Origin: Limnephilus marmoratus
Taxonomy: Eukaryota; Arthropoda; Insecta; Trichoptera; Limnephilidae
Direction of reading: 5' to 3'
Assembly: GCA_917880885.1 (NCBI GenBank)
Contig: OU862920.1
Span: 2,976,001-3,040,000 of the forward strand
DNA: 64,000 bases
Shown here: one piece after another, positions 1 to 11,810 of the stretch
How positions within the stretch are numbered: the first letter of the stretch is position 1
Layout of the letters: every line of letters begins with the position of its first letter
The notes under the pieces: model-generated
What the model was told of the DNA's origin: nothing
Seen by the model: the letters and a program-made list of their open reading frames with translations, nothing else
Databases searched by the model: none
Program-made: the position numbers and the translations under genes

Positions 1-780
1 GCCTCCTGATGAAGGGCTCTCTCAGTAGAGCAAGAAATCCTACCATCAGAATGGGAGATTCTAACATCCGCTTTTTTGAAACAGTGAAATATTTAGGAGT
101 TACTCTAGATCGATCGTCCTCTTTTCTGGCTCATGTCAAAGAAGTATCCAGCAAGGCACTGGCTCTCTTCTTGAAGCTGAGGAGACTCTCCACAGCTGAG
201 TGGGGATTGCGTAATCCGGCTCTACGAACGCTATATAGGTGCGTGTACGTGGCGCAAGTCTCGTATGCCGCCTCTGTGTGGGAGCACCGCCTGGACAATT
301 CGCTGATTCTCTTAGCTCTCAGGCGAGGCCAACGAACCCCCTTGTTGGCACTCTCTGGTGCGTATAGAACCGTTGCTTCGGACGCTTTACCTGTTTTGGC
401 TGGCATTTTGCCAATCGATCTGGAAATCAGGGAAGTGCTCACTAAGCAGAAATTAACCAGAGGAACCCCGGCCAATCACCTAGGCGTTGTTCTGACACCG
501 AGCGGGCCGGGGACTCTCCCTGGGCTGCTTCGTCAAATGAGGGATCTGTCGCTCCAAGAGTGGCAGGTCCGTTGGGATAGAACGAATAAGGGAAGATGGA
601 CTTTCTCCTTCTTCCCATCAGTTAAAGTCAGAATGGAAGGGGTCTTTTTCAAGTTGGACCACCACATCACCCAGCTTCTATCCGGCCACGGGGAATTCAG
701 GGGGAGACTTCACGCCCTCTCCCTGTCCCCTCACCCCAACTGCGCCTGCGGGTGCACGAACCAGTCGGCGGAGCACATTC
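1..780 (+). pseudogene. 3' end of R1-clade-like non-LTR retrotransposon ORF2 (partial)
   Basis: The reading frame is open from the left edge of the window to about 780. It carries the thumb and C-terminal part of a non-LTR reverse transcriptase: the strand motif 'VKYLGVTLD', then 'ALSGAYRTVASDALPVLAG' and 'GRWTFSFFPSV', then a Cys/His knuckle beginning 'CACGC' and 'AEHIL'. This order is typical of ORF2 C-termini in the R1 clade; that assignment rests on family knowledge. The catalytic palm with the YADD-type motif lies outside the window. The knuckle breaks off before its last ligands into an A-run (782-790) and then AT-rich DNA, so the copy is truncated or ended by premature polyadenylation. 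It lies inside or beyond the galactokinase gene in the opposite direction. Confidence 0.8.
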
Positions 781-977
781 TAAAAAAAAATGTTATTTTT
801 AATTTCTAAGAGCGATAAAAAGGTGCCAAATGGGTTCAAAACGACGTGTTTAAAAATTTTCAAATTTCTGATACGATCTTCTTCCCCCGGATTCAATTCA
901 AAATTTTGAAAATTTTCATTATAAGAGGTTATTTCTAGTGTATAAGTTACCAGAAGTTTATGAAATATATAGAATAC

Positions 978-1130
978 AACTCCTAGGAAATGTGTACAAT
1001 TCCAAAACTATTTAGGAAATGTATAAAATAGTGTTTTAAAAATTATTTAATACATACATATCCTCGGAAATGTAGAGATTTTCTTGGAATTGTATATAAT
1101 TCCAATATCGTATTAGGAAATGTATAAAAA
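978..1130. repeat. AT-rich cluster of GGAAATG motifs, left of Helitron
   Basis: Short motifs of the type TAGGAAATGT and their complements recur several times here. The same motifs recur at 2745-2890 on the other side of the Helitron. The Helitron may therefore have split one older repeat into two. I recognise no known element in it. Confidence 0.45.
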
Positions 1131-1169
1131 GAATGCTTTCTGTAATAAAACACATTGTTTTATTTGTTA

Positions 1170-2488
1170 TCTAATATATAAAATTCTCGTGTCACGGTGT
1201 TTGTTATCATACTCCTCCGAAACGGCTGCACCAATTTTGATGAAATTTTTTATGCTTATCTGTTAGGTCTGAGAATCGACCAACATCTATTTTTCATACC
1301 CCTAAAAGTAAAGGGTGTTCCACTCCGAATTTTTATTTTATTTTTTTTGGACAAATTTTTTATTTTTTATTTTTTTTTATGGTGAGGCATTAAAATCTTA
1401 ATATATAAAACAAAGTCGGGTTAGTTACACTATTTATAACTCGAGAACGGCTGGGCTGATTTTGATGATCTTTGAATTGTTGGTTTCGTCTCCGCCCTGG
1501 ATAACAGAATAATTATTAAAACATTACAAAAGTTAACGAAATAAATAGTTATAAAGAAAATTATTTTCTCTATAAATTTTGTATGGAAAGAATTTACATA
1601 TTTTGAAAGAACTGCAGCAATATTGTGAGAGGAATATTGAACTGAGCGTGAATTCCAAACATTCAAAAACGTCAATGTGTTGATTATTATGCATTTGTTT
1701 TTAATCATATAATGCTGCCCTTCTTTCTTATAAAATTAATGTTAATAGTCGAAAATGAGACAAATGGTGAATGTATGTCTGAAAAACCTATAAAGTAAAA
1801 ATACAATAATTATAATAAATCTCTGAAATGAAACGCATTTTTTTACACAGGAGGCCCTGTGGAAAATAATTTCTCTCAGGACCTATGTCATCTTAGGGGA
1901 TGCTGTGTGGAGGATCTTTTTAAGGAATGGGGAGGATAGAAAGTTCTGAGAAGGAAAAAGGTATGAGGGGTGGGTAGGAATCTGGGGGTCAGTGTGTAAG
2001 GGAGTGACGGTCGTATGAATCCATCCCTCCAATTGTGGTGCAAGGCAATGGGCGAGAGAGTCCGGCTGGAAAGGTCAAAAGTTCAAAAGGCGTCTCTCAA
2101 CCAGTCTCTCTCGATCCGGCCAACCACGAAGCAGGTGGGCAGGCGCATTAACTGCCAAGACAAAGACATAAGTCATCTCATGAACCCGGGCACCCCTGCT
2201 AAATCACCAAACGTAGCAAACCACTTGGGGTGATCTATGGCAGAGGTGTTGGTTATTCAATAAATGGTTCCGGGGGCGGCGGCACCCATTCGCAGTAATT
2301 GTAAAAGTAAGAAAATCACAAAAATATAAATCCTTAAACAACTGACGCAGGATACTGACAAAAACAAAACACGGACAGTTGCGCATTGATAATTGCTTCA
2401 TTGTGTAATTTTTAATTTAATAAAAAAACTGAATTTAATTCAACAGCTATTGATTCTGAGCCGGTACGAAGTTCGTCGGGTCAGCTAG
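1170..2488 (+). mobile_element. Non-autonomous Helitron (Lepidoptera-type ends)
   Basis: The left end reads A|TCTAATATATAAAATTC at 1169-1170. The body that follows contains 'CTCCTCCGAAACGGCTGCAC' and 'GAGAATCGACCAACATC', which I recognise from short Helitrons of Lepidoptera. The right end is CTAG|T at 2485-2489, preceded by a GC-rich hairpin around ACGAAGTTCGT (2466-2476). These are the Helitron hallmarks: TC start, CTRR end, 3' hairpin, insertion between A and T and no target duplication. No Rep/helicase coding is visible. A second related start-like segment at about 1402-1500 suggests a composite or nested copy, and a family B repeat sits at 1846-2295. Confidence 0.8.
1846..2295 (-). repeat. 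Family B repeat, copy 1, inside the Helitron
   Basis: This is the reverse complement of the copy at 6842-7275. From its 5' end it shows the GGTTATTCAATAAATGGTTC region and CCAAGTGGTTTGCTACGTTT, and it ends in the 'GGCCTCCTGTGT' segment. It lies within the Helitron, so it is younger or was carried along with it. The family is SINE-like, with a fixed 5' block and an A-rich 3' end in some copies, but I see no convincing tRNA promoter. Confidence 0.75.
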
Positions 2489-4655
2489 TATTCTTATAAA
2501 GTTAAACTTTCATTTGGTAAGTAATCAGTCTGTTATTTAAGTAATTATAAATGTCACAATATTAAAGTAAAAGTCTTTATATTCTTATAATAAGTTAAAT
2601 GTAAACAAGGCAGTCCATATGGCTATTTATTTTTGCAGGGTAAGCTGGAATGTCACTTGGAAGTACACAATAGTTTATTTTTATAGCACAGACAGACAAT
2701 GCAATACCCTCCCCTCGCCCCGCTATCCCCGCGTACCCATTGATATCTTAAATGTTTTACATTTCCGATTGCTATTTAGGAAATGTGTCTAATATAATTT
2801 ATTTCACACATTTCCGGGCGATTTTAGGAACTACATACATTTCCTAGGAATTGAATACAATGACGGTTTACATACTTTCCGTTAACATACATAAAAGTTA
2901 CTATGAATCCTTTAAACTATATTTTTTATAATCTTCCATAGCAAATATAGTATATTTTTACGAAATCATTTACAAAAAGTCCCAAGATTGAGTCTGGCAA
3001 AATAATGCCAAAATTTGAGAATAAGAAGGATTTTGCTGGTATTTGAATACACCGCCTTGAGATCAAGGGCAGCTGGTCGCACAGGTGTTTGTGTGCCGCA
3101 CTGGCAAATTATAATGTCTAAATTTACTTTATTTACTTACAGAAGACAATAAAACCTCTAATTTAATTTCTCTAATTTAAATCTATAGAATCCCTAATTT
3201 AATCATTTCAAAATATTAGTTACCAATATAATGCTATGAATATTATCAGGGAGAACGCTTTTAATCTCCCATAGCGCGGCCGCCGGGCGCCCTCATATCG
3301 GCCGCATTGGTGTGCATTCGGTTTGCAAATAAACGAAATCATATTTTTGTATGGGATATTTAAAACATCGAAAGCGCGTCGATTTCGCTATTTGTACCAG
3401 AATTTAGCTTCAATCGGTGTGCCATCGAATCGGTGTGATCCTTGCCGAAGTTTACCGATTGGCCATGAACCATGACCCGAGGTGATACGAATACAAGAAT
3501 TTTAGCGAAGATCATACATAGATCAGTTTGCGTCTAGCGGCGCGCACTTCACCCGTGACGAGATAATTGTCATTGTTTTGTTTTTTTGTAATGATTATAT
3601 TAAATACCAATAACCTAATTTATTAATATTTAATTTTATTACATAAATGAGTTCAACCAGTGTTGAATACATAAGAGGAAATAGCAGTTTGTTCGAAAAT
3701 AAATTAATTATTAAAAATTTCTAATTAATAATTTTTTTGTCAGAAGTAGGTACGGATTGTCAGTGAACCACCACATTCTCAGGGCAGCGGCCGCCACTGC
3801 TTGAGATTATTACTATTTCGTATTTTATTAAAAATAGTTCATTTAATGGATTATGTAACATTTTTTTAAGATTTAACAAGGTTGGATTTTTCTTTATTAT
3901 GTGAAATTTCAAATCCGGAGAAAGAAGATGACATCCAAATATAATTTTAAAAAATACCGTGATTTTATATCTCCATTTAACATCCTTGTATCACCATTAC
4001 ACAAATCAAAACAAGATTTTTTTTCTCATAAAGTCATGACCCACCCTAGTCGTCGCCTTAGTTTGTATTTGTCCAACAGACCATTAGAAAATTTTACAGG
4101 AGGAGAAGGTTTTCATTCATTATTTCAATTAATCATTATGATAGGTGTTTAAGATAAAGCTATTTCCGTAAATGTAAAGGTCTAATTAGTTTAAATAATT
4201 CTTAGTTAAGTGATTAACTAACATATTTTAAACTTTATTATTAATTTTAAAGTGGAGATTGAACAAAAACTAAAATGGTCTGTTGGACAAATAAGAACTG
4301 AGGCGACGTAGTGTGGAATCAGTTCAAACTTCAGGTTTTGCAGAGGCTCTAATCGACGCTGTTTGTACTCATCTGTGCTGTTTAACTTATGTTGACATAC
4401 CACATAGTTTACCTTGCGTTGACATAACACTAAAACACGTCTCCATACTTCCGCTTCTCAAAATACACTGGATGAATTCGACGACCTCAAACTTGTGCGT
4501 ACTTCTAGAGGAGGAATGTCACTTCCATATTCCAACTGGCGTGCTTCTAAAGGTAATTTTGTTCACGCTGTACAAGCATGTATGCATTACTTTTCAGCCC
4601 ACCCTCGTATCTTAAAAAAAAGTGTATTTAATATACATGTATACACAATCTTTAC
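2489..4655. other. Non-coding stretch, apparently galactokinase intron 3
   Basis: No exon, RNA gene or recognisable element was found. It contains the second GGAAATG cluster (2745-2890) and two GC-rich patches with GCGGCCGC-like cores (about 3285-3320 and 3787-3796). The next galactokinase exons were looked for on the minus strand and not found, so they should lie beyond position 1. Short open frames here have no family features. Confidence 0.5.
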
Positions 4656-4905
4656 CTGATTGGATTTGATAATTGCAAGTGCAGAGGCGCAAACAAGGGC
4701 ACTGGAACTTGACAAGCCAGCGGCCGGCGGTACAGTGCCGCAAACCACCGCCATAAAGCCACTGACGTTTTTCAAATCCGGCTGGCCATTGGCATCGCTC
4801 TCAATCCCCTTGGAGCCCGTCTTCTTCAGCTTGCGCACCGCCTCCGCAGCGCCCTTCACTCCGCACAGCACATACTCGTACCACTGAGGACTGCCGCCAG
4901 CTCTT
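4656..4905 (-). CDS. GALK2: Galactokinase/N-acetylgalactosamine kinase, coding exon 3
   Basis: The exon encodes 83 codons after completing a split leucine codon. It includes 'WYEYVLCGVKG' and the GHMP-kinase phosphate-binding loop 'TVPPAAGLSSSSALVCASAL'. The doubled PP and the SSSSALVC wording resemble GALK2 (N-acetylgalactosamine kinase) more than GALK1. The acceptor is ATTTCAG (4906-4908 hold the complement of CAG) and the donor is CAG|GTAAAG (exon end 4656). Phase matches exon 2, which leaves two bases. The remaining roughly 60% of the enzyme is not in the window. Confidence 0.9.
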
Positions 4906-6841
4906 CTGAAATTAAATGGGCATTACACATCTAGTCGCAAATCACATCTTCGCACAGCGACGCTCCGCCTTTGTTTCTACCTACACATCAAACGTATTAC
5001 ATCATATTATTACAAAATAAACAAGTTCAGAGGAGTCGCAGCAGGTGATAAGTTAAGTTCTTAAGGTTACTAGCTGTAATTAAAAGAGAAACCGCCTAAA
5101 ACCATAATGCAAATCATCTTGGCAAAAAAGGCGCAAAGCTTAAAATAGAAGTTGGTGCAGTTTGAAATTGTGTCACAGGCCAATGAGGTACCAAATTCAA
5201 TGAAATACCAAACTCGTAATTTTGAAGAGGTTTTTTTTTTCATTTAGTTTATGGGGTTGTTTATGGAAATGCTGAAGTTGCACGCTGGGGATATGCGGGT
5301 TGTTTTCCAAATTGAAATTTGCCAAGCGTTCGTTTTTTTGTTCAAATGCACAAGTTTTGGTTAAGTGTTTAACCAGTTATAATAATTGTATCGTTAAAAA
5401 GTGTGCCTTCAATTGTTATTTAAGTGCAGTTCTTTTTTTTTAATTTGGAATTAGCATATGATTTTGCAGCACATTGCAAACGGCCGAACCCTTGGTCCCG
5501 TTATTGTTCACAAGCAGTTTCCATGGATACGGGCCAATCACAACCATGCAACGTTGCCACAATCGCGCCCGGCAAGCTCACAGCAAATTTATTGGGTAAG
5601 TTTGTACCTCACACTAAGAATTTATAGTAGGTATCCTTTTTGTATGGAAAAAAAAGTTGGAATTTCGGAAAAAGTTGTTAATCTTTTTTACTCTTACAAT
5701 CATGTAGAATCACCTCAAGGCACTTTACTCCTAGACACCTTGTATGAAAGAATTACATAAACGGGAGTTCGCTTTGGGAATTAATGCAATGGGACGGGGA
5801 TTTAAAACAATTACATATATGTATTTTTTAAAACATCATTATCGCATTATCGTTCAGTAATCTTTGTTATATGATAGGAGCAACAGTCTTTGAACAGCAA
5901 AAAGAAATTGAATTTCATTTATAACTCCAGTGGAATTAATGGATGTTTTGTGTATTTAATTTAAACTCCTGAACAAGTATCACTTATCAGAGATTACTGT
6001 TGCAACAAACGATTAATAGTAATTTTTATCAAAAGCAAAAATACAATTCCATACAGGCTATAAATAAATAATGTTATCAATTATTACTAATAATTTTATC
6101 TATTAGCAGTTCATAATAAAGCAGTACAGTAAAATAAAACTTGAAATTGTGTGTTGTTGAAATTTTGTAAAAGACTTAACAGAAAATTCGGTCGCCGAGA
6201 AATTTGAACAATACATATTTTACCAAACTGCTGCTGTCACTGTCGCTCTTACTCCCCCGAATATTGAGCGAAAGGAACAACTGAACATAAGGCTGATAAA
6301 TCCTGAATGAAATCATCAAAGTCGAAGTTTTGTAATCCCCATTTTTCTCCCGAATTTTAAGATTTTTTTTACAAACTGTATTAAAAGAAAATACTACACA
6401 TGTTTACGTTTTGATTTTTCTTTTAAATACATTGTATAGTTTGTAAAGTGAACCTCTGTTGATGGCGTTCAAACCAGGCAGATTTATTAATTTTTGGAGG
6501 GTCCAATAGATGAAATGTCTATAAATAAAGAAATATAGTTCATCAAAGGGAGTTTATTTAAGAATTCTAATGTATGGGGAATATCCTCTGCTGTAATGAT
6601 TATGAATGCAAAATGAAGCAATAACACGCTATGTTTAACCAAACACAAATGTTAATTGAAAATATATGAGCTTTATTGTGTGCACAGAATTGAAAATATA
6701 TCAGTTGAACTGAGAAAACTAATAACCCCGATACAGGCGAACCCTAAAGGGGTTAATAATTACATGCTAAAAAATATTTTTAAATTGTGAAGAAGCAATA
6801 AATAAATAAAAAATAATACATATTTTTACGAAATATACATT
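4906..6841. other. Galactokinase intron 2, no recognised feature
   Basis: AT-rich, with no exon-like coding potential and no terminal repeats that I could pair. An open frame at about 5424-5760 shows no family motif and is not called. Confidence 0.5.
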
Positions 6842-7275
6842 TGGAAGGCGGGTATGGGTATCACCGCCCGGCGAACCATTATTGGATAACCAACACCCCT
6901 GCCATAGGTCACCCCAATTGGTTCGCTACGTTTGGCGACTTAGAAGGGGTGCCTGGGTTCATGGGGTGAGGTTCTCCGTATTGACGGCGAATGCATTTGC
7001 CCATCTTCTGCGTGGTGGGCCAGATCAGGAGAGGTTGATTGAGGGAGACTTAACCTAGACCTCTCCAGCCGGACTCTCTCGACCCATAGTCTTGCACCAC
7101 AGTGGGAGGGATGGATTCAACAGTCCATCACTCCTGGATACATTGACCCTAGATTCCTACCCACCCCTCATACCTTTTTCTTTCTCAGACCTTTCTCTCT
7201 TTTCTTTTCCTAAAAATACCCTCCACACAGCATCCCCAAAGATGACGTAGGTCCTGTGCGAAGCTAATGTAGAGC
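6842..7275 (+). repeat. Family B repeat, copy 2 (near full length)
   Basis: This is the best full-length copy. It starts GGAAGGCGGGTATGGGTA, then has CCATTATTGGATAACCAACA, a central block with GAGAGGTTGATTGAGGGAG, a pyrimidine-rich stretch (7160-7215) and the end CCACACAGCATCCCCAAAGA followed by GAAGCTAATGTAGAGC and an A-run. The length is about 430 bp. An A-rich 3' end and variable truncation fit a SINE-like retroposon. It sits in galactokinase intron 2. Confidence 0.8.
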
Positions 7276-7487
7276 AAAAAAACGTGGAAATACAACAAAA
7301 TTATCTCAAATAAAAGTATAAATCTTTGGAGTAATATGGTAATCGCAATTAACTCCCACAACCAGGATTTACATGGCGCCAGATTAGTGAGAATCTACTG
7401 TATAAAGTCCTCCAGTTGCTAGTCGAGAGCCTTGCCCCTCAACCATAGAGGCCATCAGTAGGTTTAATGATTTAAAATTAGAATTAC

Positions 7488-7661
7488 AGGTTGACAGCGG
7501 TGTCTATGTCCCCGCTCCAGTCGGGGTACCGGGGGTCCATGTTGGTGAGGCGGATGTGTGGCTTATCCAGCGGCTTCACAGCGAGCAGCACACCTTGCTC
7601 CAGAGCCATGGGCAGCACCGGGTAGCCACAGTAGTCGATGTGCTCCCCAATCAGGTTCACT
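7488..7661 (-). CDS. GALK2: Galactokinase/N-acetylgalactosamine kinase, coding exon 2
   Basis: The exon begins with the last base of a split Arg codon (AG|A) and reads '[19 protein letters not shown]' at once. With the end of exon 1 this completes the galactokinase signature GR-x-N-[LI]-IGEH-x-DY. The wording DYCGYxVLPMAxEQ is characteristic of GALK2-type enzymes. It ends '...DTAVN' plus two bases at donor CCT|GTAATT. The acceptor is GATTACAG. The length of 174 nt (1+171+2) keeps frame with exons 1 and 3. Confidence 0.93.
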
Positions 7662-8423
7662 CTGTAATCAAAATGCACACTCACTTTTTATTTATGTGGG
7701 CCCCAAACCCTACAATTTAATTTTTTTATTAGCGACTATATTGTAAACAGCGTGTGAACATACAAAATATTATGGTGTAGATAGGTATAAAATTAGGTAA
7801 AATCTATAAGTACGCTTCACGGATAATACGGAACATTAATTGTCGAAGTTCAATACACGGATATTAATTATTATAATACGGAATATTCCTTTTTTAATAG
7901 ACAATCAAATATGGCATTTTCCGGAAGTACCAACCTTATAAAATAAATTCTTGTTAAAATAAAAACAAAAATACTTAATACGAATTATTCCTGGTACTAC
8001 TGTTACTGGCTTGAGGTTCAAGTAAGCATTTTTCTTTTAAATAAGATCATACATCCCAGGTCTTTAATTGTGTGTTTGGTCTAACGGGTTTGTGTAATTA
8101 TTCTAATATTTTTCTTTCCATATTCTTCTGTTATCAAAACAGGTTCGAACTTGTCAATAATGCATTCACTTTAAAGTAATAATAATAATAATAATAAAAT
8201 AAAAACATTTATTCATCAACAGATTTTTTTTACAATATACATTTTTTTTCTTTTATCATTGATTCTATTGATAAAAAGGTCACTGTTCAGCTACAACTCA
8301 GGATTTCTCCTGGAAAGCAGTTGGTTTTCAGCAGTGCTCCTTTAACATGAAAAAATTATTATTTCATGTTATGTTATGCACCATTGATTGTCTATGAAAT
8401 GTAATGTATGAATATGGCGTAGT
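7662..8423. other. Start of 13-kb galactokinase intron 1, mostly unrecognised
   Basis: AT-rich with a (TAA)n microsatellite at about 8177-8199. This could be the tail of a heavily truncated retrotransposon, but no body was recognised. Confidence 0.4.
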
Positions 8424-10618
8424 CAGTAGCGTAGCGAGGGGGGGGGCGGGGGGGGCGGACCGCCCCGGGTGCCACCCTAGGAGGGGGTAACACTCGAACG
8501 TGGAGAAAAAACTTACGAAAGTGCAAAATTGCCGTAAAAAATATTTTACACGTTTACACTGACTGTTATTTTGCTCTATGGATTGATTGGTCGGGGATTC
8601 CCGAAAAACGTTTTTTTTTTGTTCCTAGCTCAGTCAGGGATTTCCCTGAAATATTCCTTGTGTCATTCTAATTTCGTTCGTATATTGTGATTAACGTAGA
8701 CTCGTGAAGTGAATTGTTATCTATGGACTGACGTGAATTAGTGAATAAGTTATTATTGTGTTAGCGTGTTTATTAGTGCTGAAAGACCAGTTTGAAAAAC
8801 AAGGTAGGTAGGTGTGAATTTTTAGATACCGTTTTGTAGCGCATGAATAGTTACAGTCGGGACAAGAAAAAGGTTTTTCATCACTGTGAGTTAGCAAGTG
8901 CCGTTTTGGTTATTTTTTCGAGAATAAGAATAGTTGCAGTCAGGACAAGAAACAGGTTTTTTCCACTGTCGGTAAACGTGTGATTTTTAGATTTCTCTAC
9001 ATAGTACATGAATAGTTACAGTTGGTACATGAAAAAGGTTTTTCTCCGCACTGAGTCAGCAACTGACTTCTTATGTATCCCTTTTGAGAACACGAATTGT
9101 TACAATCAGGACATGAAAAAGGTTTTTCTCTTCTGTGAATCGTACTGCGGATTTTTAAATCTTCCCTTTGAAAACTTGTATTACTGCAGTCGGGACATGA
9201 AAAAGGTTTTTGTCCAGTATGGGTAAACATGTGAATTTTTAGATACCGTTTTGTAGCGCATGAATAGTTACAGTCGGGACAAGGAAAAGGTTTTTCATCA
9301 CTGTGAGTTAGCAAGTGCCGTTTTAGTTATTTTTTTCGAGAATAAGAATATTTGCAGTCAGGACATGAAATAGGTTTTTTTCCACTGTCGGTAAACGGGT
9401 GATTTTTAGATTTCTCTTCATAGTACATGAATAGTTGCAGTTGGAACATGAAAAAGGTTTTTCTCCGCACTGAGTCTGCAACTGACTTCTCTTCTGTGAA
9501 TCATATTATAACTGCATTCAGATCATGAAAAGGGTTTTACTCCACTCTGGGTAAGCTTATGAATCATAATGGAGTAAAGTGTTGCTCCATATGGAAACCT
9601 TTGTAAAATTACTTTCTTCAGGGCCTCCTCAGTGTAGCTAATGTTAAACGAAATATGTATTGTAAAACCATGTATGTGTATTAAAGGTAAGACAGTAGTA
9701 AATTGTGGAGATCCGGAAGGAATGAAAGGCCGATAAAAATAATATTATTTTCCCAATTTGTTTATGAATTACAATTTAAAACAATAAAATAAACAATATA
9801 CGCATGGCCCTATTGCGATTATGAAATCTCTTGTTTTATTTTTACCGCAAACGCGATTAAAACAAGAAAAAGGTTTTTAAGCGACTTTCCAGTACTTTGC
9901 TCAATTTAATTGAGACTTTTAGGTAAAAATAATTACTTGGGTAGTACGTAACGTTTAAGGGGAGGGAGGTGCAGAAAAATGTTTATTACGGCGCGTTGCA
10001 TGGGGGGAGAAAGGGTCAAAATTTTTCAAAAATTGCGTTACGTTATACTTGAACGCCCCCTTTACTATTTCACGATTGAAATTTTATCGTTACACTCTGA
10101 ACACAAAACTAGTTTTAACCTAAGTATTGGTTATTATGTTTTCATGATAGCAAATGATTTTCTTCAGATTTTTGCAGCATATTAGAATTGAAGACTCCAC
10201 GCGGAACTCTGTTATTTGTAGCTATATGGCTCGGTCGGTCAGCATTCCCCAAAAATTCTGTTGTTTTATTTTCGTTCCCTAGCTCTTACTATTGATTCAT
10301 TGGGGATTCCCGTGAAATATTCCTCGCTTTTCCCCTGTGTCATTCTCATTTCTTTCGTACATTACGATTGACGGGAACTCGCGAAGGAAATTATCACCTA
10401 TGGATTGTTGAAAAAGCTGTTATTCTGTTAGTGTTTGTAAAAGTGTTTTAATTTTGAGGATAACATTTTTTTTTTACATTTTTGACTAGCTAGAAATGTT
10501 TTTTATATTTTAGGAAGTCAAAATTTGTGTTTTGAATTTCTCAAAAAAACATTAATGGGGGGGGGGGGTGACACCGCGTTTTCCGCCCCGGGTGCCACCC
10601 ATGCTAGCTACGCCACTG
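8424..10618. mobile_element. hAT-type TIR element carrying a zinc-finger array, copy 1
   Basis: The ends are CAGTAGCGTAGCGAG and the complement of CAGTGGCGTAGCTAGC, followed inward on both sides by GGGTGGCACCCGGGGCGG-like sequence and poly-G tracts. It is flanked by a perfect 8-bp duplication GGCGTAGT (8416-8423 and 10619-10626). An 8-bp duplication with CAGTG ends is the hAT signature. At 2195 bp it contains no transposase that I can see, so it is probably moved in trans. Cargo includes a degenerate C2H2 finger array (8820-9545) and a fragment of another MITE (about 9933-10062). Confidence 0.85.
8820..9545 (-). pseudogene. C2H2 zinc-finger array remnant inside hAT copy 1
   Basis: About nine units of roughly 84 bp lie head to tail. 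Each encodes a TGEKPFSCPDC-like linker and finger start. The longest open part (9314-8997) shows a good C-x2-C-x12-H-x3-H finger, 'CPDCNYSCATKRYLKIHMFTH', followed by decayed ones in which His residues are lost. Segments beginning at 8821 and 9239 are near-identical, which suggests a duplication of about five units within the array. The frame is broken on both sides. It looks like host finger-gene sequence captured by the transposon. A finger-containing element protein is the alternative. Confidence 0.75.
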
Positions 10619-11233
10619 GGCGTAGTACAGTTCGCATATAGCATAAGTGGATTAATTTAAACAAATTTATAATGTAAAATTCATATTTTTTCATTTTCCC
10701 AACATAAATACTCACTTTTCGTAATAATAAAACTAAATCTAACTTTTTGAATATAGAATATTCCTTATTAACCGAGAAGCAGAATAAGACATAAATAATA
10801 AATGTTATTTCTTAGTCCTCCTCACCAGGGGGTCTTGTGTTGAGAAGGACAAGTTATTTAGTTATTTAATTAGTTTTGTCTTTTTAGTCTTTTTTTAGTG
10901 CTGTGTTTATGGTTATTTAAGTATACCTCTTTCAAATTGTACTCATTGAACATTTTTATTCGTTTAGTATGTGGGGGGAAGAATGTTGAGGAGTTTTGTT
11001 GCAAAATATATGTAGTTTCTTTGTCCTAAAGTGGTTTCATAACTTGGAAAGTTTTTTTTTATTTAATTTTGATTCAATCTAATGTGATTGATACGCAGTC
11101 TAGTAGAGGGTTCCGTATTTTTGAATAGTTGCAATAGCATATTTTTAACTTTTGAAAATTTCAATCAAGGACGTTGACTTTTTTCATATCCTTTTTTTTT
11201 ACCGTATTTCTAAGATTTTTAAAGAAGCATATA

Positions 11234-11517
11234 AGGGGTCGTCCATTAATCGCGTGATGTTTTTTTAGCAACTTTTTAACCCCTTCCCTCCAATATGTGT
11301 TGAGGTTTTAGACTACCCCCCCCCCCCCATACTTAAAATGATGTGAATTTTTTTAGTACAAATTATATTATAATTTTCAAAATATTATCATGCGTTCAAC
11401 AAAAAAAATAAATGCACAATAAATGCACACATATCTTATTACAGCCCCCCCCCCCCCAGTTGTGATTTTTTCCGAACCCCCCACTTTCGAGCCTCACGGG
11501 AATAATGGACGACCCCT
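11234..11517. mobile_element. MITE with TIR AGGGGTCGTCCATTAAT, copy 1
   Basis: The inverted ends are AGGGGTCGTCCATTAAT and the complement of AGGGGTCGTCCATTATT. Both arms contain homopolymer C tracts (11318-11328 and 11445-11457). At about 284 bp it is non-coding. A second copy in the opposite layout is at 58971-59247. Confidence 0.75.
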
Positions 11518-11742
11518 AATATGTGTAATTTTACTTCTATTGTGGTGACGACCAAGTGGGTGTTCTAGTGGAAGCAAGCAGTGCGCAGAGTCAGAACTAT
11601 TGACAGTGAGAGGAGGGAAGGGTGCAAGGAGCCGACGGATAGGCAAGATTATTCATAATATCCTGTTATCTGCTCAACATGGATAGAAACTCACTTGTGG
11701 CTTGTTCGCATTGGGAGAATAGTTTAGTGGAGTAGTGAGTAA

Positions 11743-11810
11743 GGGGGCGTTCAAGTATTACGTAACGCAATTTTTGAAGATTTTTGAACCTCCCTCCCCC
11801 CTATAACGAT
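11743..11810 (+). repeat. Single arm of a GGGGGCGTTCAAGTATTACG MITE
   Basis: This matches the terminal arm also seen inside both zinc-finger hAT copies (for example 10020-10062, reverse orientation, ending TTGAACGCCCCC). Only one arm is recognisable here. Confidence 0.55.

Noticed and set aside
4313..4615. 100-codon frame in galactokinase intron 3
   Set aside because: No recognised motif, no splice context, overlapping other frames.
5424..5760. Two overlapping frames of 67 and 100 codons
   Set aside because: No motif; overlapping frames suggest chance in moderately GC-rich DNA.
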